From a virus: a DNA stretch of 64,000 nucleotides. The stretch covers positions 1 through 64,000 of the IMG/VR virus record IMGVR_UViG_3300040856_002888. One strand, written 5' to 3'. A program made the position numbers and the translations under genes. Positions 48,361-55,530 of this stretch are shown here, piece after piece. Positions within the stretch are counted from its first letter, which is position 1. Every line of letters begins with the position of its first letter. Under the pieces are notes generated by a model. It was not told where the DNA came from and ran no database searches. It saw nothing but the letters and a program-made list of their open reading frames with translations.

Positions 48361-49505
48361 GATTTTTTGAATTTTATCAGTCCAACTCAATACCATTAAT
48401 GGAAGGAGCACGTATCCAGCATGCCGAAGACATAGTCTTCTGGGAAGGAAGTAAAGGTGCTACACGGGCAATCGAAGCTTTGAAAAATCTCGAACAAGGC
48501 GGACATACTGACGTCACTGTAAAGTGGGATGGGTCTCCTGCTATTATTTTTGGAAGGAACGAAAAAGGCGAATTTGTATTAACAGATAAAAGCGGTTTTT
48601 CAGCTAAAGGATATGACGGTAAAAGCACTAGCGCCAAAGATCTAGAAAAAATGATCTTAAATAGGAAACTAAGCAGAGGAATTGAACCTGAAGATTCATA
48701 TAGACAGTTTGCAGGAAGTATGCGTGATATCTTCGATGAATACGAAAAAGCAACGCCTCGAGATCACGTAGGCTATTTTAAAGGAGATTTACTTTACTAC
48801 AATACACCTCTACTGGTAAAAGGTAAGTTTACATTTAAGCCTAACATTGTAACCTACACTGTAGATGCAAAAAGCGTCCTTGGTATGCAAATTGCTAAAA
48901 GTAAATCAGCAGTAGTTATACATAATGAAATTGATATTAATGGTGATGAAACAAGTTTAAAAATTGATCCTGAGACTTTCTTTAAAGGCAACGAAGTGCT
49001 AGTTATGCCTCCTGTTACAGCACAGGAAGCACCACAGGTTGACGATACTGAAATAAAAAAATTACAGGCTTTAACTAGCAAAAATGCTACAGCTATAGAT
49101 TCTTTACTTGATAAGAACACTTTAGCGTCAATGAAAATAACAGACTTTCCTAATATTTTGTATACCTATGTAAACAGCAAAGTTGATACAGGTATGGAAA
49201 ATTTAGGTAAGGATTTCCTAGAATGGCTATCAACAAGCAAAGTTAGTCAAAACAAAAAAGCAAAAATTGCAGAATTTGTCGGACGACAACAAGGAGGGGT
49301 TGCAGCTTTATGGCAAATTGTTACAGGTATACAAAATGTAAAACACAATATAATTAATCAGCTAGAAGCACAAGATGTTCCTGTAAAAGCTTACATAAAC
49401 GATAAGCCAGGCGGTGAAGGCTTTGTAATGGCGCATCCTGAAGGAGCAATTAAGCTAGTAGACAGAGGCGGGTTTACAGCCGCAAATAGAGCAGTAGAAA
49501 GATAA
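48357..49505 (+). CDS. Ligase-like covalent nucleotidyltransferase (DUF6267-like), 382 aa
   Basis: 'VTVKWDGSPAIIFG' (K56xDG) is motif I of ATP-dependent DNA/RNA ligases and capping enzymes. 'DHVGYFKGDLLYY' fits motif III/IIIa, and near the C-terminus 'GEGFVMAHPEGAIKLVDR' fits motifs IV-V (EG…KLV). N-terminus MRFFEFYQSNSIPLME|G carries an LxE|G site like T4 capsid-targeting peptides. The combination suggests a packaged RNA- or DNA-end enzyme. Family name recalled, not searched. Biochemical activity unknown. Confidence 0.62.
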   Translation: MRFFEFYQSNSIPLMEGARIQHAEDIVFWEGSKGATRAIEALKNLEQGGHTDVTVKWDGSPAIIFGRNEKGEFVLTDKSGFSAKGYDGKSTSAKDLEKMILNRKLSRGIEPEDSYRQFAGSMRDIFDEYEKATPRDHVGYFKGDLLYYNTPLLVKGKFTFKPNIVTYTVDAKSVLGMQIAKSKSAVVIHNEIDINGDETSLKIDPETFFKGNEVLVMPPVTAQEAPQVDDTEIKKLQALTSKNATAIDSLLDKNTLASMKITDFPNILYTYVNSKVDTGMENLGKDFLEWLSTSKVSQNKKAKIAEFVGRQQGGVAALWQIVTGIQNVKHNIINQLEAQDVPVKAYINDKPGGEGFVMAHPEGAIKLVDRGGFTAANRAVER

Positions 49506-49506
49506 T

Positions 49507-50382
49507 ATGGACTTCCTTAGAGATTTAAACGAAGGTCGAATGACCCGTGATGAGAGTAATCAAAAAACCCTAACCTATAATGATTGCTGCGAAAAATTTT
49601 ATCTAATAATGCTTGTGCTAGAAATGATGCGTGAAATGCCTTACAGCACACACTTTGTACAAAACTATTGTAGGCGCACAAAATATGATAATTTTAAACA
49701 TTTTAAGATAAGCGGCACTGATGCTTACAATTTCCTATATTTTTTAAATGGCGACGAACATGCATTAGGAAAATTAAAAGATCTCGAAGCTGCACAAAGA
49801 GCCCAGGCTTCGACCGCATTACCATTACCAGATGTAATAGATTACTTTGCAAAAGTTTCAAATGGTAATAGGCCCTTTATGGTGCAACAAATGTTTATAA
49901 GGTTAGAGAATGGCCTTCATATAAACAACAGCGATTACAAAGAAATTAGGAGAAGCGTTGGCAAGCTTAACAAGCAGGATAAACGTAGGCAAAAAGCCAT
50001 TGCTACCAGATTGTTATTTGCAGCACGAGCAAAATTACGTAACAGTGATATAATAGAAGACTTTGAAAAATTAATTAATCACTTTGATTTAGAAAGTCAA
50101 TGGCAAGCTGATCCTGAACCAACCGTTAGCAAGCCTGATATTGTTACAACTAGTCAAGACTTGACCTATTATCGCTTATTAGCAAAGCCAGAAAATTTAA
50201 TATTAATCAAAAATTTCCTACAAAACACAAGAGAAGGTAAGGCAATACCCAGTAATATGGTTAGGGCTTACGCTCCTGTAGCCGAAATCATGGATGACAT
50301 TGTTACTGCAGGACCTACTTACATCAATATGTTAAAATCTTTACAAAAAAGAGCTAAAAAACAGCGTAACAAAAAGTTTTAA
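49507..50382 (+). CDS. Candidate internal head protein, 291 aa
   Basis: N-terminus MDFLRDLNE|GRMTRD carries an LxE|G site. The rest is helical and basic ('LNKQDKRRQKAIATRLLFAA', C-terminal 'KRAKKQRNKKF'), suited to DNA contact. Related unnamed proteins follow the same ligase-like gene in marine T4-like phages. Ends the 47.4-50.4 kb transcript. Confidence 0.5.
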   Translation: MDFLRDLNEGRMTRDESNQKTLTYNDCCEKFYLIMLVLEMMREMPYSTHFVQNYCRRTKYDNFKHFKISGTDAYNFLYFLNGDEHALGKLKDLEAAQRAQASTALPLPDVIDYFAKVSNGNRPFMVQQMFIRLENGLHINNSDYKEIRRSVGKLNKQDKRRQKAIATRLLFAARAKLRNSDIIEDFEKLINHFDLESQWQADPEPTVSKPDIVTTSQDLTYYRLLAKPENLILIKNFLQNTREGKAIPSNMVRAYAPVAEIMDDIVTAGPTYINMLKSLQKRAKKQRNKKF

Positions 50383-50391
50383 TTTATCGAT

Positions 50392-50399
50392 GATAAATA
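50392..50399 (+). promoter_or_regulatory. Late promoter box GATAAATA
   Basis: GATAAATA 58 nt before the gene at 50450, further than usual. Preceded by the end of 49507-50382. Confidence 0.5.
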
Positions 50400-50449
50400 A
50401 AAGTAGAAGCCTTATAGGCATAAGGTATATGAATTAAAAGGAGAAAAAA

Positions 50450-50821
50450 ATGCCAAGTTTAATAGGAACGGATATTGCCGCAAATTATAGAGTACATCAA
50501 ATTTCTCAATCTGATGTTGGAATGGAAATGGTTATGGAGATTGCTCCAAAAACAGGTAATTTAACAAATGCTAAATTAGAAGGCGCTTTGTTTTGGTTAA
50601 CTACACCACACGGAACAGGTGACGGAGCAACGCAAACAGATAATGCCTACACTGTAGCTGCTGTTGGTACAGCAGATGGCTCTGCTATTGATTGGACTAC
50701 ATGGACAACTGGATCTGTTTATGTAAGAGTACAAGGTACAACTGCATTTACTGATGCAAACATGGCAACTAATACAGATTGTTCAGCAACTACTGTAGCA
50801 ATTTTTAAGCCAGCACTATAA
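50450..50821 (+). CDS. Small virion-type protein, 123 aa
   Basis: Starts MPSLIGTDIAANYRVHQISQ with AAAGGAG upstream. Beta-rich and Thr/Ala/Gly-rich ('TVAAVGTADGSAIDWTTWTT'), as in capsid decoration or fibre proteins. It stands alone between a late box and a terminator, suggesting high expression. No family recognised. Confidence 0.6.
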   Translation: MPSLIGTDIAANYRVHQISQSDVGMEMVMEIAPKTGNLTNAKLEGALFWLTTPHGTGDGATQTDNAYTVAAVGTADGSAIDWTTWTTGSVYVRVQGTTAFTDANMATNTDCSATTVAIFKPAL

Positions 50822-50847
50822 TTTAAACCATAAATTATAACCGATAA

Positions 50848-50879
50848 AAGCACCATTTTTACATGGTGCTTTTTTTTTG
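50848..50879 (+). terminator. Rho-independent terminator
   Basis: AGCACCAT-TTTTAC-ATGGTGCT perfect 8-bp stem followed by eight or more T. Ends the transcript of 50450-50821. Confidence 0.9.
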
Positions 50880-50895
50880 GCTTGTAAATAATACT

Positions 50896-51288
50896 ATGAG
50901 AATACAAGCAATTTCTCTTGTTGACGTCACCGAGACAAGAGAAAAAAGAGATGGTGACACAAAAAAATATTCACAGCAATCAAATTTCAACACACTTGTA
51001 CAAACGGTTAACATAAGGGCTAACATGATGCCTGTTAATTGTGAACTAAAATCAGGCGGCATAACGCAATATAATTTAGGTAGTAATTTCAAAGGCAAAC
51101 AAAATTATTGGGTTGTGACCTTTGAAAGTGAAAGAGAAGCAACATCAATTGATGAAAATACGCTTATAGAAGACTTCCAGCTAGTTCCAATTGTATTAAA
51201 TCTCAACGAAACAGCAGAAATATCTGAACCAGTTTTTAATCCAGACAATGAGTCTAATAAAAATATAAGTTTTATCTTTGATATATAA
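50896..51288 (+). CDS. Hypothetical protein, 130 aa
   Basis: Start at 50896 (MRIQAISLVDVTETREKRDG), after a TGTAAATA box at 50883-50890. A beta-rich protein with 'GITQYNLGSNFKGKQNYWVV'. Likely virion- or assembly-associated, similar to short unnamed proteins of T4-like marine phages. Confidence 0.55.
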   Translation: MRIQAISLVDVTETREKRDGDTKKYSQQSNFNTLVQTVNIRANMMPVNCELKSGGITQYNLGSNFKGKQNYWVVTFESEREATSIDENTLIEDFQLVPIVLNLNETAEISEPVFNPDNESNKNISFIFDI

Positions 51289-51289
51289 G

Positions 51290-51297
51290 CATAAATA
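51290..51297 (+). promoter_or_regulatory. Late promoter box CATAAATA
   Basis: CATAAATA 29 nt before the TTG start at 51319. Begins the run of small capsid-core-like genes. Confidence 0.55.
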
Positions 51298-51318
51298 ATA
51301 TATATTTGGAGGATTACA

Positions 51319-51552
51319 TTGTCTGCAACGGAAATTGAAAAACAACATCTTGAAGCGCACGTTGAACTGTGCCAAGAAAGATATCAACAATTAGATAAAC
51401 GATTATCTGTTATAGAAGATAAAGTAGAACGTGTGCATAATGATATCCTTGCAGGCAATAAGGCAATGATAAAAGTCTTTATAGGAGCTGCAGCCACTAT
51501 TATTGTAGGATTTCTATCTACAGTAGTGGTTATACTGGATAAGATAAACTAA
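51319..51552 (+). CDS. Small coiled-coil plus membrane-helix protein (holin- or XhlA-like), 77 aa
   Basis: TTG start, decided by GGAGG 6 nt before. Residues 1-50 form a coiled coil ('QERYQQLDKRLSVIEDKVER'); about 51-73 form one membrane helix ('MIKVFIGAAATIIVGFLSTV'). This layout resembles XhlA/DUF-type haemolysin proteins and small holin partners. TAATG junction to 51552. Confidence 0.6.
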   Translation: MSATEIEKQHLEAHVELCQERYQQLDKRLSVIEDKVERVHNDILAGNKAMIKVFIGAAATIIVGFLSTVVVILDKIN

Positions 51553-51824
51553 TGTTAGTTAACGAAATACTAGGTGAAAAGCAGGTTTGGGCAAGATCAG
51601 GACAATCTGTTGTCCGTAAATATCGTTGTTCAGGCGGAAGACGTAACGGCCGTGTAGTTAGCAATCCTGCACAGTGTTTTGCACCAGTTGATATCAAAAA
51701 AAGATTAACGTTAAAAAAGACAAAAGCTAGATTAGGTTCAAAATTAGCTAGGAAAGCAAAAAAAACAAAACGTGTAAACCCAGCGTCTAAAAGGGTACAA
51801 AGCATGAATAAAAGGAATAACTAA
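51552..51824 (+). CDS. Very basic internal-protein candidate, 90 aa
   Basis: N-terminus MLVNEILGE|K with LxE. The body is Lys/Arg-rich ('KRLTLKKTKARLGSKLARKA', 'KKTKRVNPASKRVQSMNKRN'), with CSGGRRNGR and one Cys pair. Related basic proteins occur next to the core protein in marine T4-like phages. Probably packaged and DNA-binding. Confidence 0.6.
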   Translation: MLVNEILGEKQVWARSGQSVVRKYRCSGGRRNGRVVSNPAQCFAPVDIKKRLTLKKTKARLGSKLARKAKKTKRVNPASKRVQSMNKRNN

Positions 51825-52231
51825 TGAAAGTAGCTGATATACTAGGAGAGCAAACTTTACAAGTAGTAGCAGATGACCCAAAGCAAACCACGCTGGTAGA
51901 CCCAAAAACAAAGATACAAACTCTGATACCTAAGGATCCAAATAAGCCAGGAATGATTACAAAAGATCCTACCAGTAACAAGTTCATAGTAAATACGCAA
52001 CAATCTGGAGAAGTTGACCAAACCATTAAACCAGGCGAACAGGTAGAAGTTGCAGCAATGGAGAAGGCAGTATCAAGAAAACAACAACGTTTTATGGGCA
52101 TGGTACACGCAGCACAAAAAGGAGAGCAACCGGCATCAGGTGAAGTTGCAAAGGTAGCAAGCAGTATGAAAAAGAAAGATGCAAAGGATTATGCGAGCAC
52201 CAAGCACAAAGGATTACCTGAGAAAAAATGA
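51824..52231 (+). CDS. DUF3008 family protein, 135 aa
   Basis: The C-terminal half ('SRKQQRFMGMVHAAQKGEQP', 'VASSMKKKDAKDYASTKHKG', 'LPEKK') matches DUF3008, a short family common in T4-like and other phages (from memory). N-terminus MKVADILGE|Q carries an LxE site. Function unknown. Prohead-core location suggested by neighbours. Confidence 0.75.
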   Translation: MKVADILGEQTLQVVADDPKQTTLVDPKTKIQTLIPKDPNKPGMITKDPTSNKFIVNTQQSGEVDQTIKPGEQVEVAAMEKAVSRKQQRFMGMVHAAQKGEQPASGEVAKVASSMKKKDAKDYASTKHKGLPEKK

Positions 52232-52437
52232 AAGTGAATGAATTGTTAGGCGAATTTGGTATCTACACAAACGGTGAAGAACAAACACTGTTAGATAAAT
52301 TAGATACAAAACCAAAACGCTATAAAGATCTAGACGAACATGATCAGTTTATAGCGGATTCTTTAATACGTAAAAGTTTAGTTACAAAAATTAACAATCA
52401 ATCAGATGTTTATATAAGGAAAAATGAACAAAAATAA
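52228..52437 (+). CDS. Small protein with LxE N-terminus, 69 aa
   Basis: MKVNELLGE|FGIYTNG start, ATGA overlap with 51824-52231, then an acidic/basic mix ('LDKLDTKPKRYKDLDEHDQF'). Its end overlaps the next ATG (52424). Candidate minor internal protein. Confidence 0.55.
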   Translation: MKVNELLGEFGIYTNGEEQTLLDKLDTKPKRYKDLDEHDQFIADSLIRKSLVTKINNQSDVYIRKNEQK

Positions 52438-52834
52438 AATTTTACAACAATTAGAACTTTTATTCCAAAATGAAATCCTTACGTCTATTCCACAAGTAAA
52501 AGATAATCAAATTCAAATTAAAGACTGGATTATAAATTATAAAAATAATTTATATTACATTACTAAAAACAATAAATGTATTGCAACCACCTACACAAAA
52601 GCCGCTGCCCTAGCCATAGTAAAAGCAAAATTAAAAAATGATAAGAATGAAAAGTATATACTTGAATTGGATAAGACAATTGAAAAAAATCAAAATGATT
52701 GTACTTTTTATAAACATACAATAGCAACCGTAAAAAATAAAAATAAAAGATTTTCTACAATGACAAGGCTAGAAATTGCTGATCAAATATTACAAAGTTC
52801 AAAAAAAGAATTACATGGATTGATATTACATTAG
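52424..52834 (+). CDS. Hypothetical protein, 136 aa
   Basis: Starts MNKNKILQQLELLFQNEILT. Lys/Asn-rich, helical, with a long charged helix ('DKNEKYILELDKTIEKNQND'). No family recognised. Last gene before a late box and the prohead-core-like gene. Confidence 0.5.
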   Translation: MNKNKILQQLELLFQNEILTSIPQVKDNQIQIKDWIINYKNNLYYITKNNKCIATTYTKAAALAIVKAKLKNDKNEKYILELDKTIEKNQNDCTFYKHTIATVKNKNKRFSTMTRLEIADQILQSSKKELHGLILH

Positions 52835-52836
52835 AT

Positions 52837-52844
52837 GATAAATA
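52837..52844 (+). promoter_or_regulatory. Late promoter box GATAAATA
   Basis: GATAAATA 36 nt before the core protein gene at 52873. Confidence 0.6.
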
Positions 52845-52872
52845 AATGTAAAGTTTAATTAGGATTATTCAT

Positions 52873-54066
52873 ATGAAGTTACGAGAAATTTCTAAACCAA
52901 CCACAGTTAAAACACTTAACGAAAATTTAGCCAAAATGTTTAACACTACAATTGACGTTGACACATTTACACTTGAACAATTACAAGATGCTAGGAATAA
53001 ATTACGAACAACATTAAGTCAAATTGAGACCAATGAAAGCTTTGATGCACCTTCTAATAATGCTTCTTATCAAAAAAATAAAATGTTTTTAGATGTTTTA
53101 AATCAAGCTATTGCAGAAAGAAGCATCCAAGAAGGCGGCATACAAGACAGGGCAGATGCAGCTTTTGCTGATATGGACTCAGGAATGGCTGATATGTATG
53201 GTATGGTAACAAATCCTGCAGTTGTAAAGATACTTAGAAAAGCTTTTGCTCCTCTTTACAAAAAAGGTTTTGACGACGGAGATATTGTGCAGGCATTATA
53301 TAATCGAGGTCATAATACAGCAGAGAAAATTATGAAATTTGCAAATCAAATTTATCAAAAATCAAAGGCTAAGGGTATGGCAGAAGGCCAAAAGAAAGAT
53401 CAAAACGGCGACGGTAAGAACGATTTCAAAGATGTTCAAATTGCTAGAATGATTAAGTCAGGAATGAGCAAACCCGAAGCTATTGCAAAAGTCAATGGTA
53501 AGAAAAGTACACAAAATTCTTCTATTTCTCGTAACCAAAAATCAATAGTAGAAGGTGAAGAAGATAAAGCAGAACTAGTAATGGCTGCTAAAGATATGGT
53601 TGATCGCATTACAGCATGGATGGAAGATACTGCAGAAATGCAAACAGAATCTATGCTAGAACTAGGTGATGCTATCCGCGACGAATTGGGCCAAGAACAA
53701 TCACAAACATTTATCGATTCTGTAAAACCAGCACTTGAGGCACTATATCAAGCACTTGAAAGCACAAGAGGCACACTAACACAAGGTGTAACCATGTTAA
53801 CAGGCGAAGAAATGCCTGCTCCAATGGGTGCAGAACCAGGAATGGAAGAACCAGGAATGGAAGAACCAGGAATGGAGCCTACTGTTGATGCTGAAGCAGA
53901 GATGGGCGACGAGTTTGCTGCAGCCGAACCATCCGCAGGCGGAATGGAAGAAACAGGCAGAGAACAAAGAGAATCAATCCGCAGGGAATTCCGAAAAGCT
54001 AGAATTATTGAAAGACAAAATTTATCAAGATCTCTAGGCCAAATCCTTAGCTCAAAAAAAAACTAA
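52873..54066 (+). CDS. Prohead-core/scaffold-like protein, 397 aa
   Basis: MKLREISKPTTVKTLNE|NLAK has an LxE site. Later come acidic helices, 'GQKKDQNGDGKNDFKDVQIA' (an EF-hand-like DxNxDGxND loop at about residue 176-188), and a low-complexity repeat (GMEEP in four near-copies, about residues 320-340). The composition is acidic, soluble and helical, typical of T4-like scaffold or core proteins. It ends at AAAAAAC-TAA, a slippery heptamer in frame with the stop, with a stem-loop after it (see findings), so a longer -1 product is likely. Confidence 0.65.
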   Translation: MKLREISKPTTVKTLNENLAKMFNTTIDVDTFTLEQLQDARNKLRTTLSQIETNESFDAPSNNASYQKNKMFLDVLNQAIAERSIQEGGIQDRADAAFADMDSGMADMYGMVTNPAVVKILRKAFAPLYKKGFDDGDIVQALYNRGHNTAEKIMKFANQIYQKSKAKGMAEGQKKDQNGDGKNDFKDVQIARMIKSGMSKPEAIAKVNGKKSTQNSSISRNQKSIVEGEEDKAELVMAAKDMVDRITAWMEDTAEMQTESMLELGDAIRDELGQEQSQTFIDSVKPALEALYQALESTRGTLTQGVTMLTGEEMPAPMGAEPGMEEPGMEEPGMEPTVDAEAEMGDEFAAAEPSAGGMEETGREQRESIRREFRKARIIERQNLSRSLGQILSSKKN

Positions 54067-54110
54067 GTATTACTGAAGACTTGGACCATTCTAAAAAGTT
54101 AGTCCAAGTC
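54057..54110 (+). promoter_or_regulatory. Probable -1 frameshift signal (slippery site plus stem-loop)
   Basis: A AAA AAC at 54057-54063 is correctly phased (AAA, AAC codons), followed by the TAA stop. A 9-bp stem GACTTGGAC/GTCCAAGTC (54078-54086 with 54102-54110) starts 14 nt downstream, extendable by a bulged GAA/TTC. Confidence 0.6.
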
Positions 54111-54452
54111 CTTCGCACAGTAATAGCAACAGCCGATAAGGATAATGTTGCATTATTCTTACACTTTAATACCCCTCCAAAAAAAGAAGATATGAAACAA
54201 GATGCAATGAATCTTGACCTTAATAAACTCATGCAAAATGTCGAAGGAGAACAGTTTGATTATGGTAGTTTTAAGGCTGCATATGATACTGATCCTAGAA
54301 TCAAAACTATGGTAAACAATTTTAATCAAACAGGAATTGAACCTAAAACAGCAAATACTATATCAGATCAACCTGAACAAGGAGATGCTGGAGGCGACGA
54401 AGTTGCACAAATGGCAAAATCAGCAACCGATTTAGGAGACCAGTTGACATAA
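54063..54452 (+). CDS. -1-frame extension of the core protein, 129 codons
   Basis: Frame -1 relative to 52873-54066. No ATG/GTG start and no ribosome site are near its beginning; a TTG at 54081 is the only candidate start. Read through the slip it continues LSITEDLDHSKKLVQVLRTV and ends at 54452, giving a fused product of about 526 aa. Middle 'ALFLHFNTPPKKEDMKQDAM', C-terminal acidic tail. Either a real frameshift product or the broken half of one gene (homopolymer indel). Confidence 0.55.
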   Translation, partial: LSITEDLDHSKKLVQVLRTVIATADKDNVALFLHFNTPPKKEDMKQDAMNLDLNKLMQNVEGEQFDYGSFKAAYDTDPRIKTMVNNFNQTGIEPKTANTISDQPEQGDAGGDEVAQMAKSATDLGDQLT

Positions 54453-54490
54453 ACTTAAATTAACGTTACAATTAAAAATTAAAAGGTTTT

Positions 54491-54820
54491 ATGACTGAAA
54501 GAACAAACGAAGAAATAGTTACCGCAATTAAGGAAGCATTAGAAGATTATGTACAACCAGCAGTGGCAGAACATGGCGGACATATAGACTTTGTAAGCTT
54601 TGATAACGGCACTGTTGAATTAATGCTTAGTGGAGCATGTAGTGGTTGTGCAGGCAGCATGTACACATTGAAGCAGGGTGTAGAAGGTATGTTAATGCAT
54701 TTTGTACCCGAAGTTACTAATATTATTGCTCAAGATGATCCAAACAGCTCTGTTGATCCTTTCTATCAACACGATCCATTTATGTATCAAGATTATTATT
54801 TTAATGAAGAGGATGAATGA
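54491..54820 (+). CDS. NFU-type Fe-S cluster scaffold/carrier protein, 109 aa
   Basis: NifU C-terminal domain: 'VQPAVAEHGGHIDFVSFDNG', then 'LSGACSGCAGSMYTLKQGVE' with C50xxC53. Such proteins carry 4Fe-4S clusters to apo-enzymes. Extra acidic, aromatic C-terminal tail (about residues 82-109). In a phage that encodes two radical SAM proteins, it could support their clusters. ATGA overlap with 54817. Confidence 0.9.
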   Translation: MTERTNEEIVTAIKEALEDYVQPAVAEHGGHIDFVSFDNGTVELMLSGACSGCAGSMYTLKQGVEGMLMHFVPEVTNIIAQDDPNSSVDPFYQHDPFMYQDYYFNEEDE

Positions 54821-55500
54821 CTCTTCTTGTTAAGAAATTCAATTATGCTTCTATATCTAGAAAACAAGTTAATGGTAAAAGATTATACCTTACGCCAGAC
54901 GGTAATGCTGTAGCTAGTGTGACTACAATATTAAATAAGACGAAAGATAATACGCATCTTTTCGAATGGAAAAAAAGGGTAGGCGAACAGAAAGCTCAAG
55001 AGATAACAACAGAAGCAGCCGGTGTAGGCACAAGGATGCACAAATATTTAGAAGATTATATAGAAACAGGATTCTGGCCAGAGGCTGGTAGTAACCCTTA
55101 CGCATCTCAAGCAAATAAGATGGCTCAAATTATTAGAGAAAATGCATTTTCCTACATAGATGAAATTATAGGGTCAGAAATTAATTTATGGATGCCTAAT
55201 CTATATGCAGGAACAACAGATTTAGTTTGTACTTATAAAAGTAATCTTTGTATTTGTGATTTTAAACAAACTAACAAACCTAAAAAAGAAGAATGGGTAG
55301 ATGATTATTATCTACAACTTGTTGCATATATAGAAGCTCATAATGAACTATACAAAACTTCAATAAACGAAGGACATATCTTTATGTGTAGTCGTGATTT
55401 ACAATATCAGCAGTTTGACTTATTACCTAAAGACTATTCCTATTGGAAAAATGAATGGTATAATCGATTATATGCCTATTATGAATCTACTATTAGCTGA
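54817..55500 (+). CDS. PD-(D/E)XK exonuclease, 227 aa
   Basis: 'YAGTTDLVCTYKSNLCICDF', then K: the D-x(n)-(D/E)xK core of the RecB-like nuclease fold (Asp at about 133, DFK at about 148). The N-terminal 'VASVTTILNKTKDNTHLFEW' and 'GTRMHKYLEDYIE' with a His in the first helix are typical of the phage PD-(D/E)XK group. It may process phage or host DNA. Ends at a late box before 55531. Confidence 0.78.
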   Translation: MTLLVKKFNYASISRKQVNGKRLYLTPDGNAVASVTTILNKTKDNTHLFEWKKRVGEQKAQEITTEAAGVGTRMHKYLEDYIETGFWPEAGSNPYASQANKMAQIIRENAFSYIDEIIGSEINLWMPNLYAGTTDLVCTYKSNLCICDFKQTNKPKKEEWVDDYYLQLVAYIEAHNELYKTSINEGHIFMCSRDLQYQQFDLLPKDYSYWKNEWYNRLYAYYESTIS

Positions 55501-55506
55501 TAAATA
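55499..55506 (+). promoter_or_regulatory. Late promoter box GATAAATA
   Basis: GATAAATA, 32 nt before the GTG start at 55531. Confidence 0.6.
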
Positions 55507-55530
55507 TTAGTTATAAACAAGGAGAGGTAA

